Positions 41,210 to 48,864 of a stretch of DNA of 61,835 nucleotides are shown here, piece by piece. Within the stretch, counting starts at the first letter, position 1. Each line of letters opens with the position of its first letter. Location: contig JADKBB010000063.1 in the NCBI GenBank assembly GCA_016715195.1, forward strand, positions 1 through 61,835. The letters are read 5' to 3'. This DNA is from Candidatus Villigracilis proximus (GTDB lineage Bacteria > Chloroflexota > Anaerolineae > Anaerolineales > Villigracilaceae). The notes under the pieces are model-generated. The model was not told the origin of the DNA. It did no database searches and saw nothing but the letters and a program-made list of their open reading frames with translations. A program made the translations under genes and the position numbers.

Positions 41210-41998
41210 ATGGATGCGATCGTAACCGCAGGCGGAATTCCGCAAGCTCGTGATCCCTTGTATGCCTACTCAAACGGAAACTCCAAGGCCTTGATTGATG
41301 TTGCAGGCAAGCCCATGGTGCAGTGGGTTTTGGATGCATTGAGTGATTCCAAAAAAGTGGAAAATGTGATCGTCATTGGTTTGACTGCAAAGAGCGGACT
41401 GACTTGCAAGAAGCCTTTGCATTACGTATCCAATCAGGGGCGGATGCTGGCAAACATTGTCACAGGTGTGAAGAAATCCATTGAATTAAATAAAAAGAGC
41501 GAATATGTACTGATCGTTTCTTCTGATATTCCTGCGATCAAAGGCGAAATGGTGGATTGGCTAGTGAAGACCGCCATGGAAACACAAGACGATATTTATT
41601 ATGGCGTATGTCCACAGGAAGTGATGGAGTCACGTTATCCCACATCCAACCGGACCTATACAAAGTTAAAAGATATGCAGGTCTGCGGTGCGGACATGAA
41701 CATCATTCATGTTAATCAGGTCACTGAGCATCTTGAAACCTGGGAAGCGGTAATCGGCAACCGTAAGAGTCCGCTCGCATCGGCGGCTGTCATCGGCTGG
41801 GATACACTTTTTCAATTATTTACCCGCCAATTAACTTTACAAGGCATGGTGGAACGCGCCTCTCAACGCATCGGTATCAAAGGCCGCGCCATTCTTTGGG
41901 ATCATGCTGAACCAGGCATGGATGTGGATAAACCGCATCAATTGGAGATCATGCGCGAAGACCTTGCGCGTCAAAATAAAAAGAATCTGCCGTGGTGA
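41210..41998 (+). CDS. MobA-like NTP transferase
   Basis: 262 residues, nucleotidyltransferase fold. The N-terminus MDAIVTAGG and GNSKALIDVAGKPMVQWVLD hold the triphosphate-binding loop and Lys; IVSSDIPAIKGEMVDWLV supplies the metal-binding Asp. HAEPGMDVDKPHQLE near the end matches the DVDTPxDL-type site of sugar-phosphate or molybdenum cofactor nucleotidyltransferases. Substrate unknown. Tightly linked to the upstream gene; the PAP2 phosphatase gene begins 71 bases later, which hints at a phospholipid or polyprenyl pathway. Confidence 0.83.
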   Translation: MDAIVTAGGIPQARDPLYAYSNGNSKALIDVAGKPMVQWVLDALSDSKKVENVIVIGLTAKSGLTCKKPLHYVSNQGRMLANIVTGVKKSIELNKKSEYVLIVSSDIPAIKGEMVDWLVKTAMETQDDIYYGVCPQEVMESRYPTSNRTYTKLKDMQVCGADMNIIHVNQVTEHLETWEAVIGNRKSPLASAAVIGWDTLFQLFTRQLTLQGMVERASQRIGIKGRAILWDHAEPGMDVDKPHQLEIMREDLARQNKKNLPW

Positions 41999-42069
41999 AA
42001 AAAGCCACACCGGTTAAAAAGCACATCACCCAAAGTGCGTGCCCAGCTTAGAACGAAGGCAAAGCAAAA

Positions 42070-42631
42070 ATGAGTTTTCGTTCTTTGCTTGAACTCGACG
42101 CCCGACTCTCCGGTCAATTGCGTGTGGCCGAGAAGCCGGGCCTTTTGCGAAACCTTGCCGCTTTCCTTGCCCACTCCGGGTGACTCATGGTTCTGGGCGG
42201 CGGCAATCATCCTGTTATGGTTTTTCAGCAATTCAGCATGGAAGCAATGGGAAGTCGTTGAGTTTTTTGGGATTCTGGGTTTGGCCGGCGTTGTGCTTGC
42301 CATTAAGTTTCTCGTCCGCAGGGAAAGGCCGCAAGGTGAGTGGGGCGGAATTTATCGCAACACCGACCCGCATTCATTTCCATCTGGACATGCCGCCCGT
42401 GCATTCCTGATCGCAGTCCTCGGCTCGGCTCTTGCCCCGCTCTGGCTTGCCACTGTTCTTTGGGTTTGGGCGCCGCTGGTATCTTTAGCCCGCGTAGCGA
42501 TGGGCGTACATTACCTTTCAGATGTGATCGCCGGTGCAATTTTGGGAACCATCGTCGCCTTGATCGGTCTGCAGATCTACCCGCCGATGATCGTCTGGCT
42601 AACAGCGTTGATCGGTTTTCCACTCTGGTAA
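42070..42631 (+). CDS. PAP2 family phosphatase, one frameshift
   Basis: The first frame (ATG 42070: MSFRSLLELDARLSGQLRV) ends at a stop right after CACTCCGGG (42178-42180). Dropping one G continues DSWFWAAAIILLWFFSNSA and the PAP2 motifs KFLVRRERP, SFPSGHAARAF and SLARVAMGVHYLSDVIAG. Four to five membrane helices. The enzyme removes phosphate from lipid or polyprenyl pyrophosphate at the membrane. The frameshift is probably a base-call error. Confidence 0.85.
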
Positions 42632-42651
42632 AAAAATAACTTCTAAAACAT

Positions 42652-42693
42652 AAAAAGACATAAGTGCAATAAAAATGCATTTTATGTCTTTTT
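42652..42693 (+). terminator. Terminator after PAP2
   Basis: AAAAGACATAA pairs with TTATGTCTTTT around an inner TGCA/TGCA hairpin; followed by T-rich sequence. Confidence 0.75.
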
Positions 42694-42712
42694 ATTTATC
42701 TCTCTGTAAAGG

Positions 42713-42775
42713 AAACCCTAAAGGTCTCCTCTGCTTTCGTAAAATCCCGATTCGCAACAAAGACCTTTAGGGTTT
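42713..42775. repeat. Long-loop hairpin upstream of PPC-domain gene
   Basis: Perfect 15-bp arms AAACCCTAAAGGTCT (42713-42727) and AGACCTTTAGGGTTT (42761-42775) with a 33-base loop; T-rich end on the plus strand. Either a second terminator or part of a dispersed palindrome family. Confidence 0.65.
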
Positions 42776-42826
42776 TTACGAGGAATTTGTACAGCAGTAA
42801 ATTTATAAAAACAAGAGGCTCACTTA

Positions 42827-43225
42827 ATGAAAACGTATACCTTTCGCCTAAAACCCGGCGCGGACTTATTCGACTCAATTGAAAATTTCGTGTCTGAACA
42901 GCATATTCAAGCAGGCTGTGTGCTCTCCTCTGTCGGGAGTTTAACGCATGCCACCTTGCGGCTTGCCAACCGCAGTTATTACAACGAATACGAAGGCCAC
43001 TTCGAGATCGTCTCTATGACCGGCACCGTCTCAACGAACGGCTCGCACATCCACATTGCGATATCCGATGGCGATGGCGTGACCATCGGCGGTCACCTCG
43101 TTTCAGGCTGCAAGATCTACACAACCGCCGAGATCGTTCTGGCCGTCCTTGAAGATGTTATCTATAAACGTGAATTGCTGGAAAACGACTCTGGCTATGA
43201 AGAGTTAGTGGTTTATCCAAAATAA
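42827..43225 (+). CDS. PPC/DUF296 domain protein
   Basis: 132 residues covering a complete PPC domain: YTFRLKPGADLFDSIENFV, CVLSSVGSLTHATLRLA, the metal-site motif GSHIHIAISDGDG with IGGHLVSGC, and a hydrophobic C-terminal helix. PPC proteins form trimers and occur with AT-hooks in plants; in bacteria the domain stands alone and its role is unclear (some bind metal or nucleotide). Monocistronic with hairpins on both sides. Confidence 0.87.
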   Translation: MKTYTFRLKPGADLFDSIENFVSEQHIQAGCVLSSVGSLTHATLRLANRSYYNEYEGHFEIVSMTGTVSTNGSHIHIAISDGDGVTIGGHLVSGCKIYTTAEIVLAVLEDVIYKRELLENDSGYEELVVYPK

Positions 43226-43258
43226 CAAAACGCGGACCGAAGTCCGCGTTTTGTTATT
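43221..43258. terminator. Bidirectional terminator between PPC gene and ECF ATPase
   Basis: Perfect 17-bp stem (43221-43237 / 43242-43258) around loop CGAA. It contains the stop codons of both convergent genes. The core GCGGAC/GTCCGC recurs as a hairpin at 55340-55357. Confidence 0.88.
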
Positions 43259-44051
43259 TTCTCATTGCACTCAAAAACTCATCCTGATTTCTAACCGTTT
43301 CTTTTAACCCTAATCGTTTTCCGAGCCTTGTCAACTGCGGCGGATCCACATAGGTCTGCGCCAAAATTTCCTCCTGACCCAATACCTCGCGTGCGGGGCC
43401 GTCGAGCAAAATTTGTCCTTTTGATAATGCAATTACACGCTCAAAATTCTCGGCACAAAAATCAATGTCATGCGTGATCGTAATGACGGTCTTGCCTTCC
43501 CTGTGCAGTTCCGCGATGACATGCGCGATGCGCGCCACATTGACCGCGTCCTGCCCGGTGGTGGGTTCATCGAAAATCACGATCGGCGTATCCATCGCGA
43601 TCACAGATGCCAGCGCCACCATCTTGCGCCAGGTGGGTGAGAGGTCGTAGGGATTGGTCTCGGTCTTGTCGCTCAACTCAGTCAGCGCAAGCGCGCGCGT
43701 GACCAACTCATCTATTTTCTCTTTTGAATATCCCAAATTGCGCGGACCAAACCTGATCTCTGTGGCCACATCTTTTGAGAATAATTGTTCATCAGGATTC
43801 TGGAAGACATACCCGACTCGTGACGCTAATTTCGCCACTGAAGTTTTTTTCGTGTCCCAGTCACCGATCATGACCGACCCGCTAGCTGGTTGCAACAACC
43901 CATTAAAGTGTCTCACGAGCGTAGTCTTGCCCGCGCCGTTCTGTCCCACAATCGCAACCTGCTCGCCCGCTTCAATCGACAACGAAATGCCGCGCAGAAC
44001 TTCAAGCCCGGTGGGATAGGTAAAACGGAGGTTATCAATTTGTATTTTCAT
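43254..44051 (-). CDS. ECF transporter ATPase with atypical signature motif
   Basis: 265 residues from ATG 44051. Walker A GQNGAGKTTLVRHFNG, Q-loop GYVFQNPDEQLFS, Walker B IVIFDEPTTGQD and H-loop ITHDID are intact. The ABC signature is DLSPTWRKMVALASV in place of LSGGQ. A mild departure of this kind is seen in some CbiO-like subfamilies. It should form a heterodimer with the canonical ATPase encoded upstream (44093-44941) so that one of the two composite ATP sites is non-standard. Last gene of the ECF block. Confidence 0.9.
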   Translation of the reverse strand: MKIQIDNLRFTYPTGLEVLRGISLSIEAGEQVAIVGQNGAGKTTLVRHFNGLLQPASGSVMIGDWDTKKTSVAKLASRVGYVFQNPDEQLFSKDVATEIRFGPRNLGYSKEKIDELVTRALALTELSDKTETNPYDLSPTWRKMVALASVIAMDTPIVIFDEPTTGQDAVNVARIAHVIAELHREGKTVITITHDIDFCAENFERVIALSKGQILLDGPAREVLGQEEILAQTYVDPPQLTRLGKRLGLKETVRNQDEFLSAMRK

Positions 44052-44092
44052 AATTATTTTACTGAAACGTGATACGTAATTTGTTTTACGTT

Positions 44093-44941
44093 TCACTCAT
44101 CACGTTTCACAAATCCCTCCACAGCCTCATCCAATGTGACTGGTAAATTTTCCTTCCTCCATAGTCCCTGTTTCTTCGCTTCTCTGGCCGTGGACGTGTA
44201 ACGTGAAACCCCGAATCCATTTTCAGCCAGAATATTTGAAGTTAATACTTCATTGGGTTTGCCTTCAAGCAGAATTTGACCGTCTTTCAAAGCGATGACT
44301 CGATCTGCGAATTGTGCGATCCATTCCATTTTATGTTCGACCATCACCACTGTCATGCCGCCTTCGGCCATCTTGCGCACCACGCTGAAGACCTCGCGTG
44401 TGCCGATCGGGTCCATTTGCGAGGTCGGTTCGTCGAGCACGAGCAGCTTGGGTTGCATGACCAGGATCGAGGTCAGAGCGACGCGTTGTTGTTGTCCGCC
44501 GGAGAGTGAATAGGGCGAGCGATCCGCCAGATCGCTGATGTCGGTCAACTTCATGGCTTCCTCCACGCGGGCTTTCATCTCTTCGCGCGGCACGCCGCTA
44601 TTTTCCAGCCCGAATGCGATCTCTTCAAAGACCGTATATTTTGCGCCGGAAATCTGGTTGAACGGATTTTGAAACGCCAGCCCAACGTTCATGACCCATT
44701 CATCGAGCGTGGACTTGCTCGACTCCACGCCCGCCACTTCAATGCTTCCGCTGATCTCGCCTTTGAAAAAATGCGGCACGAAACCAGCCAGCGCATAACA
44801 CAGCGTGGATTTTCCCGCGCCGTTCGGCCCGATGACCGCGACGAACTCACCTTCGTTCACTTGCAAATTTATATTTTGCAAAACGGGCGTTTTGGTAAGC
44901 GGATATTGATAAGTGACGTTTTGAAGATTTATGAAGGCCAT
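44093..44941 (-). CDS. ECF transporter ATPase, canonical
   Basis: 282 residues. Walker A GPNGAGKSTLCYALAG, Q-loop VGLAFQNPFNQISGAKYT, signature YSLSGGQQQRVAL, Walker B LLVLDEPTSQMD and H-loop VEHKME. Typical EcfA. The start overlaps the EcfT gene by 13 bases and the C-terminal extension is about 30 residues longer than its partner. With EcfT and the other ATPase it forms the energising module of an energy-coupling-factor importer. Confidence 0.93.
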   Translation of the reverse strand: MAFINLQNVTYQYPLTKTPVLQNINLQVNEGEFVAVIGPNGAGKSTLCYALAGFVPHFFKGEISGSIEVAGVESSKSTLDEWVMNVGLAFQNPFNQISGAKYTVFEEIAFGLENSGVPREEMKARVEEAMKLTDISDLADRSPYSLSGGQQQRVALTSILVMQPKLLVLDEPTSQMDPIGTREVFSVVRKMAEGGMTVVMVEHKMEWIAQFADRVIALKDGQILLEGKPNEVLTSNILAENGFGVSRYTSTAREAKKQGLWRKENLPVTLDEAVEGFVKRDE

Positions 44942-45708
44942 AAGTTTAGCGCGATGGAAACGATGACGAGGAGGATGAGAACCCAGCGGATGATCTGATC
45001 TGATTTGTGATCAGGAATTTCATACAGGGATGTTTTTACTTTTTTCGATGTAAAGCCGCGCGCTTCGATCGCAATTGCGCGTTCTTCCACTTCGGCCAGT
45101 GAGCCAAATACCAACGGGCCAATCAGCGGAGTGAGCGACCCCATTCTTTTAATGAAGGTGCTTTCTGTATCCAATCCGCGGGAGCGTTGAGCGGAGATGA
45201 TGGTCTGCGCTTTGGCTTGCATTTGCGGCAGGATCTGCAAAGTTGAAATAATGACGTATGCAAATTGACCGGGCAGTCCGCGCCGTGTGAGATCAGACAT
45301 TAATTCGCTGGGATGGGTGGTGAGTAAAAGAAAGGTGAACGCGGAAACCATGACGATGACGCGCATGGCATTTCTGAATGCGAACAACATGCTTTCCTGT
45401 GTGACATCCAGAAAATAAAATTTGAAGATCACGGTTTCCCCAACCGGTTGAAAGAAGGCCTGCATCAGAAACAGGAATCCGGCTGCGGGCAGGATGAGGC
45501 GGAACGCTGTTTTGAAAAACTCGGGCGCTACTTTGCCAATGAAACTTAAAGGAATGATCGCGATCAATACCAGCAAATGCGGTGTCCAGTACCAGGGACT
45601 GGTAAAGGCGATCAGGATCAGCGCAAGCACCAGGGTCAATTTTGTGAGCGGATTGAGACGATGAATTACGCTGTCACGTTTAACGTAGAAGGAAAGTCGC
45701 TCATGCAT
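44929..45708 (-). CDS. ecfT: ECF transporter T component
   Basis: 259 residues with about five membrane helices. N-terminal MHERLSFYVKRDSVIHRLNPLTKL is the usual EcfT start. The coupling helix carries AQTIISAQRSRGLDTE, and a second ARG-type motif AIAIEARGFTSK follows; these contact the ATPases. Separated from the S-component gene by a 408-base gap with terminators, so the two may be controlled separately. Confidence 0.93.
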   Translation of the reverse strand: MHERLSFYVKRDSVIHRLNPLTKLTLVLALILIAFTSPWYWTPHLLVLIAIIPLSFIGKVAPEFFKTAFRLILPAAGFLFLMQAFFQPVGETVIFKFYFLDVTQESMLFAFRNAMRVIVMVSAFTFLLLTTHPSELMSDLTRRGLPGQFAYVIISTLQILPQMQAKAQTIISAQRSRGLDTESTFIKRMGSLTPLIGPLVFGSLAEVEERAIAIEARGFTSKKVKTSLYEIPDHKSDQIIRWVLILLVIVSIALNLWPS

Positions 45709-45991
45709 AGGAGTCGATTATAAACCACAAAAAAAATTCAGTAGCGATGTAAGCTTTTAAGCTGCCACAAACCATTAACGCGAATTTGCGAATAAGGCGA
45801 ATTACGCGAATTTTTTTATTCCCATTAAATTTAGTCCGCTTTAGCGGGCTTTGTAGGAATAGCCCGATGATTTATCATCGGGCGGGAATGCAGGGAAGAT
45901 AAAATTATTTGAAACAGAATCAACTATCAGTTAAGAAAGAATCGAGATCGTTTCAGTCCCAACTACCCACGGCATGGGCTATCCCCGATCC

Positions 45992-46025
45992 AAAAAAAGA
46001 GACCGAGCTAAAAGCCGGTCTCTTT
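45992..46025 (-). terminator. Intrinsic terminator downstream of S-component
   Basis: 10-bp stem AAAGAGACCG / CGGTCTCTTT (45996-46005 / 46016-46025), minus-strand exit into seven T. Separates the nucleoside-hydrolase/S-component unit from ecfT. Confidence 0.85.
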
Positions 46026-46039
46026 CACATAAAACACAG

Positions 46040-46108
46040 GACTTCGGAAGTCTGCTTTGATTCGTCTGGATTGTAGAGTCTTCAAAAAAGACTTCCGAAG
46101 TCTTTTTT
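46040..46108. repeat. Double palindrome repeat, second copy
   Basis: GACTTCGGAAGTC (46040-46052) and an extended AAAAAAGACTTC-C-GAAGTCTTTTTT (46084-46108). The second arm has T runs on both strands and may act as a terminator immediately after the S-component gene. Same family as 12815-12857. Confidence 0.7.
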
Positions 46109-46116
46109 GAAATTAA

Positions 46117-46806
46117 TTATCCGCCGAGAATATTGCGCAGCATGAAAGCCGCGAATAAAACGAGAACCACAACGACACCGACAGCAATATACAATTGATT
46201 CTGGCTTGTGCCGCCTTCAACAGCCGCCTGTTCTGCCTTGGGATATCCGCCAATTGTGCGCTTGGGCAAACCTTGAATAATTGCGAAGGCGAGCATGGCT
46301 GTGGTGATTTTATCAACCGGCTCGGTCAGGAAGCTGGTGCTGACCACTGCCGACCAAATGCCCTGACCGGTCTGGAGCAAATAAGCGGTGATGAAGGATG
46401 ATCCGCTGGCGGTAATGCCGCCGAACAGATACACAGCGATCGGGGTGGAAACGATCGCGGCGGTCAGCGCCACAACGAAACCAGTGACAACCACTTTCCA
46501 CCAGGATTTGAAGAAACCCCATTGCGCCATGCGTCCGGCCATGTAACCGATCATCGCGGCCACAGGCCACCAGGGCAAAGCGCCCGGGTCAATGGCAATA
46601 CCCCAAATAACGTTTGAAAGTGTGCCAGTCAGTGCGCCGGCCCACGGGCCGCACAATACAGCCACCAAAACTGTGCCAATGGAATCGAGGAACACGGGTA
46701 ATTTGAGCAAGAGCACGATCTGGCCTATGGCGATATTGATGGCGATGGCGATTGGGATGAGTACCCAGGTCTGTGTGTTGAAATTATTCTTGATCTTTTC
46801 GAGCAT
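46117..46806 (-). CDS. ECF transporter S component, probably for a nucleoside or ribose compound
   Basis: 229 residues with about six membrane helices. IPIAIAINIAIGQIVLLLKL, DSIGTVLVAVLCGPWAGALT and LSNVIWGIAIDPGALPWWPV have the look of substrate-binding S components (short polar patches in helix ends). Good ribosome site GGAGG. The gene follows two nucleoside hydrolase genes and a ribokinase gene on the same strand, 66 bases after the nearer hydrolase. Substrate is therefore inferred from context, not from sequence. The C-terminal helix VGVVVVLVLFAAFMLRNILG is an extra segment of unknown role. Confidence 0.75.
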   Translation of the reverse strand: MLEKIKNNFNTQTWVLIPIAIAINIAIGQIVLLLKLPVFLDSIGTVLVAVLCGPWAGALTGTLSNVIWGIAIDPGALPWWPVAAMIGYMAGRMAQWGFFKSWWKVVVTGFVVALTAAIVSTPIAVYLFGGITASGSSFITAYLLQTGQGIWSAVVSTSFLTEPVDKITTAMLAFAIIQGLPKRTIGGYPKAEQAAVEGGTSQNQLYIAVGVVVVLVLFAAFMLRNILGG

Positions 46807-46872
46807 GTTATCCTCCGAGTGAAATGATTGATGAACTTACTTTTACATAATAACACTTTTTGACTCCAGTGG

Positions 46873-47820
46873 TCACGAAAGTGAATTTGCCAGTTTTTCC
46901 ATTCTTTCCAAAAATAACTCCATGAACATGCGCGGGCGCACGCCCAAAGCCACTTTCATGTTCGGAGCTTTTTTCTCATAGTTATAGAAATCTGCGAAGG
47001 TATTTCCCAGCCCAACGCCAGTTGAAATATCCACATCCACATATAGATCTTCATAATCGCAGATCTCGGGCATAAAGGTCAACGCCAGAGTCATCGGGTC
47101 GTTGATCACACAGCCATCGATCTTTTGATACTCATCGTGAAACTCCATGTAAAAGCGGGTTGAGTCCGCGATAAATTTTGTGATCGGTGAATCAATTTTT
47201 AACAATCGATCCAAATCTTCCTTAAGAAAAATACATTGATAAGTCACATCCAGCGGCGTGAGGGTCATCGGCATGCCCGAATGAAAAACCATGTGCGCGG
47301 CGTGCGGGTCCACATAGGTATTGTATTCGGCCAGCGGCGTGGTGTTGCCCTGATGACGAATCGCCCCGCCCATGATAAACACCTCTTTGACATTTTCCAC
47401 AATGCGCGGCTCTTTGCGAATCGCCAACGCGACATTCGTCAGCGGACCGATCGCCACCAATGTGATTTCCTTTGGATGTGACATGATCTGCTCGATCAGA
47501 TAATCGCATCCATGCTGCGCCCGGGCCTGATTCAGCGGTGCTGACAGATTCGCGTAGCCCAGACCGGTGTTGCCGTGCGTTTCAGGGCTGAGCAGCGAAG
47601 GCTGCACCAGCGGAATCTCGCAGCCTTTGTAAACAGGCACATGACTTGCCTTTGCCAGTTCCAAAATCGAAAGCGCATTCGTCGTCACCTGTGCCGTGGA
47701 TGCATTTCCATGAATCGCGCTGATGCCATCGAGCACAATTTCGGGCGAAGCGAGCGCAAGCAGAATTGCAAGCGCATCGTCAATGCCGGGGTCGGTGTCT
47801 AAAACAATATGTTTGGGCAT
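46873..47820 (-). CDS. Nucleoside hydrolase 1
   Basis: 315 residues, inosine-uridine hydrolase family. The metal-site motif DTDPGIDDALAILLALA is at the N-terminus; other landmarks are SAIHGNASTAQVTTNALSIL, VAIGPLTNVALAIRKEPRIV, FIMGGAIRHQGNTTPLAEYN and CVINDPMTLALTF with DVDISTGVGLGNTFADF. The enzyme splits ribonucleosides to base and ribose in the cytosol. The stop of the second hydrolase gene lies 3 bases upstream, so both are co-translated. The two copies are paralogs with similar length and order. Confidence 0.94.
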   Translation of the reverse strand: MPKHIVLDTDPGIDDALAILLALASPEIVLDGISAIHGNASTAQVTTNALSILELAKASHVPVYKGCEIPLVQPSLLSPETHGNTGLGYANLSAPLNQARAQHGCDYLIEQIMSHPKEITLVAIGPLTNVALAIRKEPRIVENVKEVFIMGGAIRHQGNTTPLAEYNTYVDPHAAHMVFHSGMPMTLTPLDVTYQCIFLKEDLDRLLKIDSPITKFIADSTRFYMEFHDEYQKIDGCVINDPMTLALTFMPEICDYEDLYVDVDISTGVGLGNTFADFYNYEKKAPNMKVALGVRPRMFMELFLERMEKLANSLS

Positions 47821-47822
47821 GG

Positions 47823-48779
47823 TTAATCCGCAATGGAACGGCTGAGCGTTTCCATCCTTTCAAGGAATAATTCAACAAAGTCACGCCCGCGTACGTTGAG
47901 CGCAACTTTTATATTGGCAGGTTTCTTGGTGACTTTCATAAAATCGGCGAAGGTATTTCCCATGGAAACGCCGGTGGAAATATCCACATCGATGTAGTGA
48001 TCTTCAAAAGTGAACAACTCTGGCGCGATGATGACCGCCAATGTCAGCGGATCGTGTAAAGCGCAGCCATCGAAGCCTTCGTATTTTTTGTAGAAATCCA
48101 TATAGATCGCAGTCGCATCACCGACAAATCTGGCGATGGGGGATTTGATCTTGTTTAAGCGTTCAATATCAGCCGAAGTGAGCAGACACTTATAGGTCGC
48201 ATCCAATGGGATCAATGTAATTGGAATTCCCGAATGAAAGACAACATGCGCCGCGTGCGGGTCTGCGTGGATATTGAACTCGGCCTGCGGTGTGATATTT
48301 CCGCCTGCCCGGAGTGAACCGCCCATGATGACAACTTCCTTCAAGGCCGGCACAATGCGTGGATCTTTGCGGATCGCCAGCGCAAGATTGGTCATGGGGC
48401 CGATGGTATACAGGCTGATCTGCTGCGGCTCGGCCAGAATCCGCTCGATCAAATAATCAATGGCGTGCTGTTCAATCGGTTGAGCCTTTGGTTCCGGTAG
48501 ATTTGATTTGCCAATTCCGCTGGTGCCATGTACGGCATCACCTGAGTTTCCAAGTTTATTTAGCATTGGATCTGCACATCCGCGTGCGACGGGAATGTGG
48601 CTGGCGTGTGCCAGTTCCAAAACGGACAATGCGTTGCGTGTGGTTTTGTCGATGCCGATGTTACCGCAGACAGTGGTCAGCGCTTCGAGTTGAATCTCGG
48701 GGGAAGCAAGCGCGAGAAGGAAGGTGAGCGCATCGTCCACGCCCGGGTCGGTGTCAATGATGATTCGTGTTGGATTCAT
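47823..48779 (-). CDS. Nucleoside hydrolase 2
   Basis: 318 residues. DTDPGVDDALTFLLALASPE at the N-terminus, TTVCGNIGIDKTTRNALSVL, YTIGPMTNLALAIRKDPRIV, VIMGGSLRAGGNITPQAEFN and CALHDPLTLAVIIAPE. The substitutions near the active site relative to copy 1 (H in place of N before DPLTL) suggest a different base preference. Upstream lies a 85-base gap with C-rich repeats and then the ribokinase gene. Confidence 0.94.
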   Translation of the reverse strand: MNPTRIIIDTDPGVDDALTFLLALASPEIQLEALTTVCGNIGIDKTTRNALSVLELAHASHIPVARGCADPMLNKLGNSGDAVHGTSGIGKSNLPEPKAQPIEQHAIDYLIERILAEPQQISLYTIGPMTNLALAIRKDPRIVPALKEVVIMGGSLRAGGNITPQAEFNIHADPHAAHVVFHSGIPITLIPLDATYKCLLTSADIERLNKIKSPIARFVGDATAIYMDFYKKYEGFDGCALHDPLTLAVIIAPELFTFEDHYIDVDISTGVSMGNTFADFMKVTKKPANIKVALNVRGRDFVELFLERMETLSRSIAD

Positions 48780-48843
48780 AATGTCCTATTGTGATATTCG
48801 TATCCGTCCCCCCCGGCGCCCCCCCGCCCACGGGTAAGGCAAA

Positions 48844-48864
48844 GGGCGACCATAAAGGTCGCCC
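48844..48864. repeat. GGGCGACC hairpin in ribokinase-hydrolase gap
   Basis: GGGCGACC / GGTCGCCC stem with a 5-base loop, preceded by C7 runs at 48808-48833. Similar GGGG..CCCC sequence occurs at 57524-57557. Confidence 0.55.

Larger units (their letters stand above)
45709..46116. repeat. 408-base gene-free gap made of palindromic repeats
   Basis: No gene. Contains, left to right: GCGAATT-type short repeats (45777-45815), a perfect 9-bp hairpin GCCCGATGA-TTTA-TCATCGGGC (45862-45883), a terminator (45992-46025) and the double palindrome that also occurs inside the ssb operon (46040-46108). A promoter for ecfT should lie in the left part; none was convincing. Confidence 0.7.

Noticed and set aside
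45709..46116. Possible tRNA or small-RNA gene in the ECF gap
   Set aside because: No cloverleaf or TTCRANNC box was seen; the structure is explained by dispersed palindromes and a terminator.
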